From JACMLD01 sp044227095 (GTDB lineage Bacteria; Bacteroidota; Bacteroidia; Chitinophagales; Chitinophagaceae), in NCBI GenBank assembly GCA_044227095.1, contig JBGAFV010000001.1, forward strand, positions 3,534,001 through 3,598,000: a stretch of DNA of 64,000 nt, read 5' to 3'. The translations under genes were made by a program, and so were the position numbers. Each line of letters begins with the position of its first letter. Within the stretch, counting starts at the first letter, position 1. Below the pieces are notes generated by a model. It had not been told where the DNA came from. It searched no databases and saw only the letters and a program-made list of their open reading frames with translations. This document shows positions 8,745 to 16,193 of this stretch, piece after piece.

Positions 8745-9695
8745 ATGAAACTAACTGGTGCTTTTTTAAAACTAATACGGTGGCCTAATCTTTTCTTTAT
8801 TGTATTTACGCAATTCTTGTTTTATAGTTGCATCATTCTTCCTTCTTACAAAACATTTGGTATTAATAACGCATGGTTTTTATCCTGGCCATTGTTTTGG
8901 TGGCTCGTTTTTTCATCTGTACTTATTGCAGCTGCCGGTTATATTATAAACGACTATTTCGATTTGAATATAGACCAGGTAAACAAACCTGATAATATTA
9001 TTGTACAGAAATACATTAAACGGCGTTGGGCTATTTTCTGGCATATGGGCCTTTCTCTTGCCGGAGTAGTTATATCTTTTGCAGTTAGCTGGAAAATTGG
9101 CAACTGGATAATTGCGCCAGCAAACCTCGTATCTGTATTCCTGCTGTTGTTTTATTCTACTACTTTTAAAAAGAAATTTCTTATTGGCAATATCATTATC
9201 TCGCTGCTCACTGCATGGGTAGTTTTTGTTCTTTATTTTAGTGAGCTTGATCTGGTTGTTTTTACCAGTAACCCGGTTTACCAGCAGGCCATGAAAAAGA
9301 TTTTTAAACTTACAGTGCTGTTTGGTGGTTTTGCTTTTGTAATAACGCTCATCCGGGAAGTGGTAAAAGATATGGAAGACATTAATGGCGATGAAAAATT
9401 TGGCTGTCGTACCATACCTATTGCTTGGGGCATACCTGCTTCAAAAGTTTTTGCCGGTGTTTGGCTCATTGTTTTGATACTCGCTGTATTGGTATTGTTT
9501 GTATATTCTATGCTGAATGGCTGGTTTGTAGCCGGCATATATGTTTTGTTGCTGGTAGCAATTCCTTTGTGCATGATTTTACGTAAATTATACAATGCAG
9601 TTGTTGCAACAGATTTTCACAGCATCAGCACATGGATTAAACTGGTAATGCTAACGGGTATTATTTCAATGATTTTCTTTAAATGGCATATCTAA
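8745..9695 (+). CDS. UbiA-family prenyltransferase (geranylgeranylglycerol-phosphate geranylgeranyltransferase-like)
   Basis: A 316-residue integral membrane prenyltransferase with about eight or nine hydrophobic segments. The first Asp-rich motif is NDYFDLNIDQVNKPDN (residues 69-84), and the second is KDMEDINGDEKFG near residue 210; both bind the Mg-diphosphate of the prenyl donor. Bacteroidota members are often named after the archaeal ether-lipid enzyme, but the acceptor in these bacteria is not established, and menaquinone or heme A synthesis are alternatives for the wider family. It overlaps maf by one base (TAATG), indicating translational coupling. Confidence 0.85.
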   Translation: MKLTGAFLKLIRWPNLFFIVFTQFLFYSCIILPSYKTFGINNAWFLSWPLFWWLVFSSVLIAAAGYIINDYFDLNIDQVNKPDNIIVQKYIKRRWAIFWHMGLSLAGVVISFAVSWKIGNWIIAPANLVSVFLLLFYSTTFKKKFLIGNIIISLLTAWVVFVLYFSELDLVVFTSNPVYQQAMKKIFKLTVLFGGFAFVITLIREVVKDMEDINGDEKFGCRTIPIAWGIPASKVFAGVWLIVLILAVLVLFVYSMLNGWFVAGIYVLLLVAIPLCMILRKLYNAVVATDFHSISTWIKLVMLTGIISMIFFKWHI

Positions 9696-10273
9696 TGGAA
9701 AGAATTGTACTGGCATCTCAATCGCCACGAAGAAAACAATTGCTTGAATGGGCTGAAGTGCCGTTTGATGTAGTGATAAAGGAAACAGATGAATTGTACC
9801 CTGCCGACCTTGCTGTAGAAGATATTCCCGTATACATTGCCAGGAATAAAGCGCTTGCTGTAAAACAGGAATTAAGTCACGACAGAATTATACTTGCAGC
9901 AGATACGGTAGTTGTGCTGAATGAAAGGATTATTGGCAAACCAAAAGATCGCAATAACGCTATTGAAATACTGCAGGCACTTTCCGGCCAGCGCCATGAG
10001 GTAATTACCGGCGTGGTTATTCTTGCACCCGAACTGGAAGTTTCTTTTGCAGATATAACGCAAGTATGGTTTCATGATTTAACCAACGAGCAGATTATTT
10101 TTTATGTAGATAAATACAAACCCTACGACAAAGCCGGTGCGTATGCAATACAGGAATGGATTGGCGTAACGGGTATAAAATCTGTGTCAGGCGATTTTTA
10201 TAATGTTATGGGATTGCCTGCAAGCAGGGTAGTGCAGGAGTTGAACAAAATTAATAATGAACTGAAACACTGA
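9695..10273 (+). CDS. maf: Maf-family nucleoside triphosphate pyrophosphatase
   Basis: A 192-residue protein that starts MERIVLASQSPRRKQLLEWA; the SQSPRR motif is the nucleotide-binding signature of Maf. Further family motifs are LAADTVVVLNERIIGKP (Asp acting as base, about residue 70) and DKAGAYAIQEWIG. Maf proteins hydrolyse dTTP, UTP and modified bases and are linked to septum inhibition in some bacteria. The ATG at 9695 overlaps the UbiA stop codon by one base; the alternative ATG at 9683 adds four residues and is less likely. Confidence 0.93.
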   Translation: MERIVLASQSPRRKQLLEWAEVPFDVVIKETDELYPADLAVEDIPVYIARNKALAVKQELSHDRIILAADTVVVLNERIIGKPKDRNNAIEILQALSGQRHEVITGVVILAPELEVSFADITQVWFHDLTNEQIIFYVDKYKPYDKAGAYAIQEWIGVTGIKSVSGDFYNVMGLPASRVVQELNKINNELKH

Positions 10274-10416
10274 TTTATAATTTCTCGCCGCATTCTTTTT
10301 TATTGTTGACTATTTTGCTATGATGCAAAAGCACTTAATATAGTAGGATATTTTAAATTCTTTATTTTGGTTTAAAGCTGATAGATTGATTTTTTTTAGC
10401 TTCTAAACCTTATCTC

Positions 10417-11682
10417 ATGACCGAACGCCTTCTTCAGTTTATCTGGCAGTTTCAATACTTCAATAAAAATGATCTTACAGTTAATGATGGCGCTGTATTG
10501 CAAATTATCCATCCCGGCAAATACAATACACACCAGGGTCCCGATTTTCTTGAAGCCACAATTAAAATAGATAATACCATACTTGTAGGCAATATAGAAT
10601 TGCACATTAATACTGCAGATTGGAAAAAACACGGGCATCATACAGATGGCAATTATAAAAACGTAATACTGCATGTGGTGTGGCAGCACGATGAGCGTTA
10701 TCAGCCTTCATCAATTCCTGCACTGGATTTGCAAAGCCGGGTTTCTGTATTATTGCTTAAACAGTATGACGATTGGATGCAACAGGCTGCATTCATCCCC
10801 TGTGCAGCCATTGTTAAAGATGTAAAGCCACTGGTTTGGGTAAGCTGGAACGAGCGGATGCTGGTAGAAAGGCTTCAAAGAAAAAGCGGTTACATATTGC
10901 AGTTGCAACAGCTTAATAATAATCATTGGGAAGAAACATGCTGGCAGTTAATAGCAAAAAATTTTGGCATGCAGGTTAATGCAGATGGGTTTGAAGGTAT
11001 TGCAAAGTCACTGCCTATAATGCTGCTGACAAAGCATAAAAGCAATGTAATTATTTTGGAAGCTTTGCTGCTTGGACAGGCAGGTTTGCTGGAAGAGAAT
11101 TGTGATGATGATTATACACAACTATTGCAAAGAGAATATCGCTTTCACCGGCATAAATACAAACTGGTAAAACCTGCCATCAGTCTTTATTTTATGCGTA
11201 TGCGGCCCGCAGCTTTCCCGGGTATACGCCTTGCGCAATTGGCTATGCTGGTGCATCAATCGGTTCATTTGTTTGCTACAATAAAAGAAACAGTAGATCT
11301 TAAGGAAATAATAAAGCTATTGAATGTAACAGCCAACGATTATTGGCATTATCATTATACGCCTGGTGTTTCATCGGCTTATAAAATAAAAAGACTGGGA
11401 ACCAGTATGATTAACAATATCATTATTAATTCCGTTGCACCTTTATTATTTGCTTATGGGACGTATCATAAAGACCAATTGTTAAAAGACAAAGCGCTGC
11501 AATGGATGATTGAAACAGCCGCCGAACAGAACAGCATTACAAAAGGCTGGAAAGAATGCGGTCTTAGTATTCTAAATGCATACGAAAGCCAGGCATTGAT
11601 TGAACTAAAAACACAGTATTGCGATAATAAAAAATGCCTGGATTGTGCAATAGGAACTGCATTGCTAAAGCGAAATGTATAG
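10417..11682 (+). CDS. DUF2851 family protein
   Basis: A 421-residue protein of the Bacteroidota-specific DUF2851 family. Recognised by its N-terminus (LLQFIWQFQYFNK) and the conserved GKYNTHQGPDFLEATIKID (about residue 32) and VGNIELHINTADWKKHGHH (about residue 55) blocks, which resemble a nuclease-like alpha/beta core with conserved His, Asp and Glu. The C-terminus has a small cysteine cluster (YCDNKKCLDCAIG) that could bind a metal. Function is unknown. It stands alone, 143 bases after maf. Confidence 0.88.
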   Translation: MTERLLQFIWQFQYFNKNDLTVNDGAVLQIIHPGKYNTHQGPDFLEATIKIDNTILVGNIELHINTADWKKHGHHTDGNYKNVILHVVWQHDERYQPSSIPALDLQSRVSVLLLKQYDDWMQQAAFIPCAAIVKDVKPLVWVSWNERMLVERLQRKSGYILQLQQLNNNHWEETCWQLIAKNFGMQVNADGFEGIAKSLPIMLLTKHKSNVIILEALLLGQAGLLEENCDDDYTQLLQREYRFHRHKYKLVKPAISLYFMRMRPAAFPGIRLAQLAMLVHQSVHLFATIKETVDLKEIIKLLNVTANDYWHYHYTPGVSSAYKIKRLGTSMINNIIINSVAPLLFAYGTYHKDQLLKDKALQWMIETAAEQNSITKGWKECGLSILNAYESQALIELKTQYCDNKKCLDCAIGTALLKRNV

Positions 11683-11717
11683 ACTGTTTGTGTTGCCATT
11701 TGTTCTACCGATGAAGT

Positions 11718-11737
11718 GATTGCGACGCAACGATGCT
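11718..11737 (+). repeat. 20-base intergenic repeat, copy 1
   Basis: GATTGCGACGCAACGATGCT lies between DUF2851 and the next gene. The same word with one mismatch is present in the opposite orientation at 22619-22638. It contains the palindrome TTGCGACGCAA (one central base). Confidence 0.6.
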
Positions 11738-11774
11738 GCTATGAAAGGCTAAGGCTGGTATTTAAGTTCAAAAC

Positions 11775-12287
11775 TTATTGCAATATTTTCTTCAGTACTA
11801 TAAATTCTAATGGCTGTTTGGGTATGCCAAATGCAGGATCTGTTGGAAATGGTTTTGTTTCGCCGGTTGTTTTATAACCATGCCTTTCGTACCATGCAAT
11901 CAATTCTTTGCGTACAGAGATGACCGTCATAAAAATTGACAACATTTTTTCATTTGCAGCATATTCTTCTGCTTTTTTTAAGAGTTTTTTGCCAATGCCG
12001 CTGCCTTGCAGCAATGGTGAAACAGTAAGCATGCCCAGGTACAAGCTGCGTTTTTGTTTCTGGAGGTACACACAGCCATTTATAATTGCATCTTCATTGC
12101 GGTATACAAGTATAACCGAACCTGGCTGATTAATGATGCCAGCAAGTAATGTTTCATTTGTTCTTATACCATCCAGAAGATCTGCTTCGGTAGTCCATCC
12201 TTTTTTTGAACTTTCTCCGCGGTAAGCACTGTTTATTAAGATGTTTAATTCGGGTACATCATTTTCTGAAGCAGGTGAAATAGTCAT
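11775..12287 (-). CDS. GNAT-family N-acetyltransferase
   Basis: A 170-residue acetyltransferase. It starts MTISPASENDVPELNILINSAY, typical of the ribosomal-protein-type GNATs, and carries motif A LTVSPLLQGSGIGKKLLKKA at about residues 86-105 with the acetyl-CoA loop QGSGIG. WYERHGYKTTGETKPFP is motif B. The substrate is unknown. It diverges from the sterol-desaturase-like gene across a 117-base gap holding a palindrome. Confidence 0.88.
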   Translation of the reverse strand: MTISPASENDVPELNILINSAYRGESSKKGWTTEADLLDGIRTNETLLAGIINQPGSVILVYRNEDAIINGCVYLQKQKRSLYLGMLTVSPLLQGSGIGKKLLKKAEEYAANEKMLSIFMTVISVRKELIAWYERHGYKTTGETKPFPTDPAFGIPKQPLEFIVLKKILQ

Positions 12288-12364
12288 GGTTGATTTAATT
12301 TAATTCGGGCTGCTAATTTAAGTGCTCTAAAAATTTATCTGTATATAAATCGCCAAAATAAAAT

Positions 12365-12378
12365 CTGTAAATTTACAG
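12365..12378. promoter_or_regulatory. Perfect 14-base palindrome between divergent genes
   Basis: CTGTAAATTTACAG is fully self-complementary and sits 27 bases before the desaturase-like ATG in a divergent intergenic region. It could be a dimeric regulator's operator; this is an inference from symmetry and position only. Confidence 0.35.
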
Positions 12379-12404
12379 GGCGCCCAATAACTACAGCTTG
12401 CATT

Positions 12405-13415
12405 ATGAATATACTAGAAATTTTAGGGGATGAATTGACAGGTTTCTTTGGCATTAATCACTGGCTGAAGATGTACCACGATAATGATTACAGCAGTTTA
12501 ACTACCCTGGATGGATTTCGTGGTGCAATAGGGCCGCTAATTCCCCTGATATTAATTATAGAAATTGTAAGGGCATTGCTCTATAAAAAATTTAAGATAG
12601 AAGATTACAGGGTTCAGTTTTTCATTTTCGTTTTTAACAGGGTAGTGTCGAGGTTTATTTCAATTGCAGCAGTGGTGTTTTGTATAAAGACTTTTACACC
12701 GTTTGCTATTTTCAAAACAACTTTTACGTGGTACTGGTTTATTTATGGTTATGTGGTATGGGAGTTTGCACATTTTGTGTATCATTATTTCGGTCATAAA
12801 GTAAGGTTATTCTGGTGCCTTCATTCTACGCATCATGCACCGGAACAAATGAACCTTTCCGTTACCTATGCGCATTTTTTTCTTGAAGCGCCTTATGCAG
12901 ATGTAATACGCACAACTATTTGTATACTTATGGGCATTAACCCGCTTCTTCTTGGTTTAATAATGTTTGTTGATGGTACCTGGGGTGCTTTTATACATGT
13001 TGGCGAAAGCGTGTTGAAAGATGGGAGGCTTGGTTTTTTAAACAGGATTATCCTAACGCCATCTCACCACCGCGTACACCATGCCAAGAACCCATTGTAC
13101 ATGGATACCAATTTTTGCAACCTGCTAAATATATGGGACAGGGTCTTCCATACATTTCAATACGAAGAAAAGAAAGAACCGCCTGTATATGGCATCACAC
13201 GCAAAATGAACCCACAGAATTTTGCTGATGTTTATTTTGGTGAACTGACTGCCCTTTGCAGAGATGTATGGTATGCACCGGGAATAAAAAATAAATTGCT
13301 CTACATAATTATGCCACCCGGATGGAGCCATAACGGAGATCATAAAACAGCAAAACAGGTTAGGGATGCTTTTCTGGCTGACGGGAAAGGTGAAGAGATA
13401 TTAATTAGTAATTAA
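12405..13415 (+). CDS. Sterol desaturase / fatty acid hydroxylase family membrane protein
   Basis: A 336-residue integral membrane di-iron protein. The histidine clusters are visible: HFVYH with HK (His123, His127, His131), HSTHH (His140-144) and HHRVHH with AKN near residue 224, as in FA_hydroxylase domain proteins. It has about four hydrophobic segments (residues 43-62, 70-105, 108-125 and 160-190). It would hydroxylate or desaturate a lipid or sterol-like substrate; the substrate is unknown. The gene diverges from a GNAT gene, with a palindrome in the shared upstream region. Confidence 0.88.
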   Translation: MNILEILGDELTGFFGINHWLKMYHDNDYSSLTTLDGFRGAIGPLIPLILIIEIVRALLYKKFKIEDYRVQFFIFVFNRVVSRFISIAAVVFCIKTFTPFAIFKTTFTWYWFIYGYVVWEFAHFVYHYFGHKVRLFWCLHSTHHAPEQMNLSVTYAHFFLEAPYADVIRTTICILMGINPLLLGLIMFVDGTWGAFIHVGESVLKDGRLGFLNRIILTPSHHRVHHAKNPLYMDTNFCNLLNIWDRVFHTFQYEEKKEPPVYGITRKMNPQNFADVYFGELTALCRDVWYAPGIKNKLLYIIMPPGWSHNGDHKTAKQVRDAFLADGKGEEILISN

Positions 13416-13508
13416 GTGCTGATCTTACCAACAGCTATTCGGGAATATATTTGTGATTGATGAAATCTTTGCCCAATCAGCAACTCAAAAAGTAACTATA
13501 ATTCCCGG

Positions 13509-13610
13509 ACTACGACTTGCAGCTAGAAACTTGCAGCTAATAGCTAGAAACTTGCAGCTAATAGCTAAAAGCTTGCAGCTAAAAGCCAATAGCTAACCGC
13601 TAAAAAGCTA
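13509..13610. repeat. R1 intergenic repeat, copy C (tandem units)
   Basis: Tandem units of about 14-21 bases, such as TTGCAGCTAGAAAC, TTGCAGCTAATAGCTAGAAA and AGCTTGCAGCTAAAAGCC, run from 13515 to about 13610. The right end supplies the TAG stop of the OsmC gene on the opposite strand (13608-13610). Confidence 0.75.
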
Positions 13611-14015
13611 CTCCCAACTATACACCACATTCGTTTCAATATCCGGGTTGATGCTTTTCATTACGGGGCAGTTATCGCCAATTTGTTGTAAAAGTGTTTT
13701 GTCTTTTTCATTAACTTTTAATGTAGCCGGAAAGCTGAGCGATATTTCAATTTTACCAACACGGCGGGGATTGGCGAGCATATGTTTTTGTACCTGCAGC
13801 GTTGCGCCGGTTAAATCAATACCCATATCAGTTGCTTTAATGCCCATAGTGGTTATAATACATGTACCCAACGATACACAAAGTAAATCCGTAGGTGAAA
13901 AACGTTCACCTTTGCCGCGGTTGTCTGTTGGTGCATCTGTTTCTATAACTGTTCCACTTTGGTTATGTTTTGCATTACAGCGCAACTGGCCTGTATAAAT
14001 AATTGTAGCAGTCAT
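13608..14015 (-). CDS. OsmC-family peroxiredoxin-like protein
   Basis: A 135-residue OsmC/Ohr-fold protein. Both redox cysteines are present: one in SPTDLLCVSLGTCIITT (about Cys46-52) and one in DNCPVMKSI (about Cys115). Such proteins reduce organic hydroperoxides with a dithiol donor. It reads leftward and its stop codon lies in the R1 repeat, so the last residues (SWE) end exactly where the repeat begins. It diverges from the gene at 14093. Confidence 0.9.
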   Translation of the reverse strand: MTATIIYTGQLRCNAKHNQSGTVIETDAPTDNRGKGERFSPTDLLCVSLGTCIITTMGIKATDMGIDLTGATLQVQKHMLANPRRVGKIEISLSFPATLKVNEKDKTLLQQIGDNCPVMKSINPDIETNVVYSWE

Positions 14016-14092
14016 TTCGATTAAAATGTTAAATAACCCGTTGTTGGATTATTTTTGTCTAAATTTACGTTAATAGATTAAACAACAAAGTT

Positions 14093-14908
14093 GTGAAGAA
14101 AATATTTATCGTTGTTACATTTCTTATTACCGCGTTTGCTATACATGCCCAGAATAATCCCCCGTCACATCCACCTTCATCTAAAGAAGACAGAAAATCA
14201 GAGAAAAGACAGCGCATTAATGCCTTGTTGAAACTGGAAGAAGAAGGAGATCCGGCGTTTAAGAAACAGAGTGTTTTTGGCATTAAGCTTTCTACAGATG
14301 GTTATGGTATTTCTTATGAAAAGGGAAAGTATAAAACCCCGCGCAAAACTTTTTTATACCAGTTTGAGCTAAATGAGAAGAAACACAATAAGGAAGTAAA
14401 AACGGCAACTGGTCCTCAAAACCTTTTTGGCCAGTCAAATTCTGTGGTTTGGGGTAAAATAAATAACTTCTACCAGTTTAAAATTGGCGTTGGCCAACAA
14501 CATCTTATTGGTGGAAAGGCAAATAAAAGTGGTGTAGCAGTGTCACTTCTATATGCGGGTGGCCTGTCTTTAGGCATGGCCAAACCTTATCTGATTAATG
14601 TGGTTGAAAATCCCAGCAGCCCCAATTCACCAGTAGTGCGCAAGAAATTTACAGATACAACAGGAGGCTATGTTATTGGTGCTTCTGGTTTTACCTATGG
14701 ATGGAATGAATTGAAAATAAAACCCGGCCTGCATGCAAAGTTTGCCATGCGGTTTGATTATGGCCGTTTTAATGAAACAGTTTCTGCGATAGAAGCCGGC
14801 CTCAATGCCGAATATTATTTTAGTGAAGTAGAACAACTTTTGTATAACAAGCCCAAGAATTTCTTCTTTAACGCCTACGTAACCATTCTCTTCGGGCGGC
14901 GAAAGTAA
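14093..14908 (+). CDS. Secreted or outer-membrane beta-rich protein, GTG start
   Basis: A 271-residue protein with a signal peptide (MKKIFIVVTFLITAFAIHAQ, cleavage after residue 20). A charged Pro/Ser/Lys-rich segment (21-55) follows, and then a region of beta strands with aromatic residues ending YVTILFGRRK. The pattern suggests an outer-membrane barrel with an N-terminal periplasmic tail. The start is GTG at 14093; no ATG is available upstream of the signal peptide. A TATTTTTG element at 14050-14057 fits a -7 box 36 bases upstream. Function unknown; it precedes lipA. Confidence 0.7.
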   Translation: MKKIFIVVTFLITAFAIHAQNNPPSHPPSSKEDRKSEKRQRINALLKLEEEGDPAFKKQSVFGIKLSTDGYGISYEKGKYKTPRKTFLYQFELNEKKHNKEVKTATGPQNLFGQSNSVVWGKINNFYQFKIGVGQQHLIGGKANKSGVAVSLLYAGGLSLGMAKPYLINVVENPSSPNSPVVRKKFTDTTGGYVIGASGFTYGWNELKIKPGLHAKFAMRFDYGRFNETVSAIEAGLNAEYYFSEVEQLLYNKPKNFFFNAYVTILFGRRK

Positions 14909-15121
14909 AATCATTGTACCTCATCGTATTTATAGCCATCACTAGCACTTATTAGCGTTGATTGGTGTCATTATTGGCGCCTATTTGCTTTTACTGGCGT
15001 TTTGTTTCTTAGCGTTCCTGAACTATTTTTGTGCTGTGCCGTTATTTGTATTGCTTTTTAACTAATAGCCCACGACTGATGATTGTTGCCTCACGATTCA
15101 CTTTACTCAATTAAAATGATT

Positions 15122-16054
15122 ATGCAGGAATTACCTATAGTTTCAAATATACCGGAGAATGAATCGAAAATAAAAAAACCAGGATGGTTGCGGGTAAAAC
15201 TGCCTACCGGCGAGAGCTACCGTAATGTGCGCAACCTTGTAGACACGCATAAATTACATACCATTTGCGAAAGCGGCAATTGTCCAAATATGGGCGAATG
15301 CTGGGGCGCAGGCACCGCTACTTTTATGATTTTGGGCAATACCTGTACAAGAAGCTGTGGTTTTTGTGCAGTGGCAACCGGCAGGCCAGATGCTATTGAT
15401 TGGGACGAACCCCAACGTGTAGCCGAAGCCATTTACCTAATGAAAGTAAAACATGCTGTTATTACTTCTGTAGACAGGGATGAAATAAAAGATGGCGGTT
15501 CAATAATATGGTTTAATACCATAAAAGCAGTGAAGCAATTAAATCCAGGTACCACTTTAGAAACCCTGATACCCGATTTTAAAGGCGAAAAAGAAAACAT
15601 TCAACGGGTTATAGATGCAGCACCAGAAGTGGTTTCTCATAATATTGAAACGGTAGAACGCCTTACAAGGCAGGTACGCATACAGGCAAAATACTGGCGC
15701 AGTATGGAAGTTATCCGTACACTCAAAGCAGGAGGCATGCGTACCAAAAGTGGCATCATGCTGGGGCTTGGCGAAGAAAAAGAAGAAGTAATTCAAACAT
15801 TAAAAGATCTGGCGGAGAATGGTTGCGATGTAGTAACAATTGGTCAATACCTTCAGCCTACAAAAAAACACCTTCCTGTTCATCGTTTTGTTCATCCCGA
15901 TGAATTTGCGGAGCTAAGAGAGATTGGGTATGAACTGGGACTTGATTACGTTGAGAGTGGTCCGCTGGTTCGTTCTTCTTATCATAGCGAAAGACATGTG
16001 CTTGCCGGTTATGGTAAAGATATGTGGATGAAAGAAAAGGAAATGATTGGTTAA
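15122..16054 (+). CDS. lipA: Lipoyl synthase
   Basis: A 310-residue radical SAM enzyme that inserts two sulfur atoms into octanoyl groups bound to lipoyl domains. Both iron-sulfur clusters can be seen: the auxiliary cluster cysteines at 49, 54 and 60 (CESGNCPNMGEC) and the radical SAM CX3CX2C at 75, 79 and 82 (CTRSCGFC). The conserved C-terminal VRSSYHSERH is present, with the RSSYH serine that ligates the auxiliary cluster. The start at 15122 (MQELPIV) or 15116 fits family length better than an upstream ATG at 15083. A terminator follows. Confidence 0.96.
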   Translation: MQELPIVSNIPENESKIKKPGWLRVKLPTGESYRNVRNLVDTHKLHTICESGNCPNMGECWGAGTATFMILGNTCTRSCGFCAVATGRPDAIDWDEPQRVAEAIYLMKVKHAVITSVDRDEIKDGGSIIWFNTIKAVKQLNPGTTLETLIPDFKGEKENIQRVIDAAPEVVSHNIETVERLTRQVRIQAKYWRSMEVIRTLKAGGMRTKSGIMLGLGEEKEEVIQTLKDLAENGCDVVTIGQYLQPTKKHLPVHRFVHPDEFAELREIGYELGLDYVESGPLVRSSYHSERHVLAGYGKDMWMKEKEMIG

Positions 16055-16088
16055 GAAAGAGATTTGATTTTATTTTTTAATAACTATG

Positions 16089-16116
16089 AAGGCCGGATAT
16101 TTTTCTGGCCTTTTTT
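16089..16116 (+). terminator. Rho-independent terminator after lipA
   Basis: AAGGCCGG (16089-16096) pairs with CTGGCCTT (16105-16112, one G-U pair) around an 8-base loop and is followed by a run of T, 35 bases after the lipA stop. Confidence 0.8.
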
Positions 16117-16193
16117 ATTATGCTTTAGTAGGTGTCTCACGAATCATTTAGCAGTTTTATAAAATTGCAAGCGGTAATCGTTTAGCCGTTCTT

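Noticed and set aside
13509..13610. Possible CRISPR array
   Set aside because: Units are 14-21 bases, degenerate and directly adjacent with no unique spacers, and no cas genes are near.
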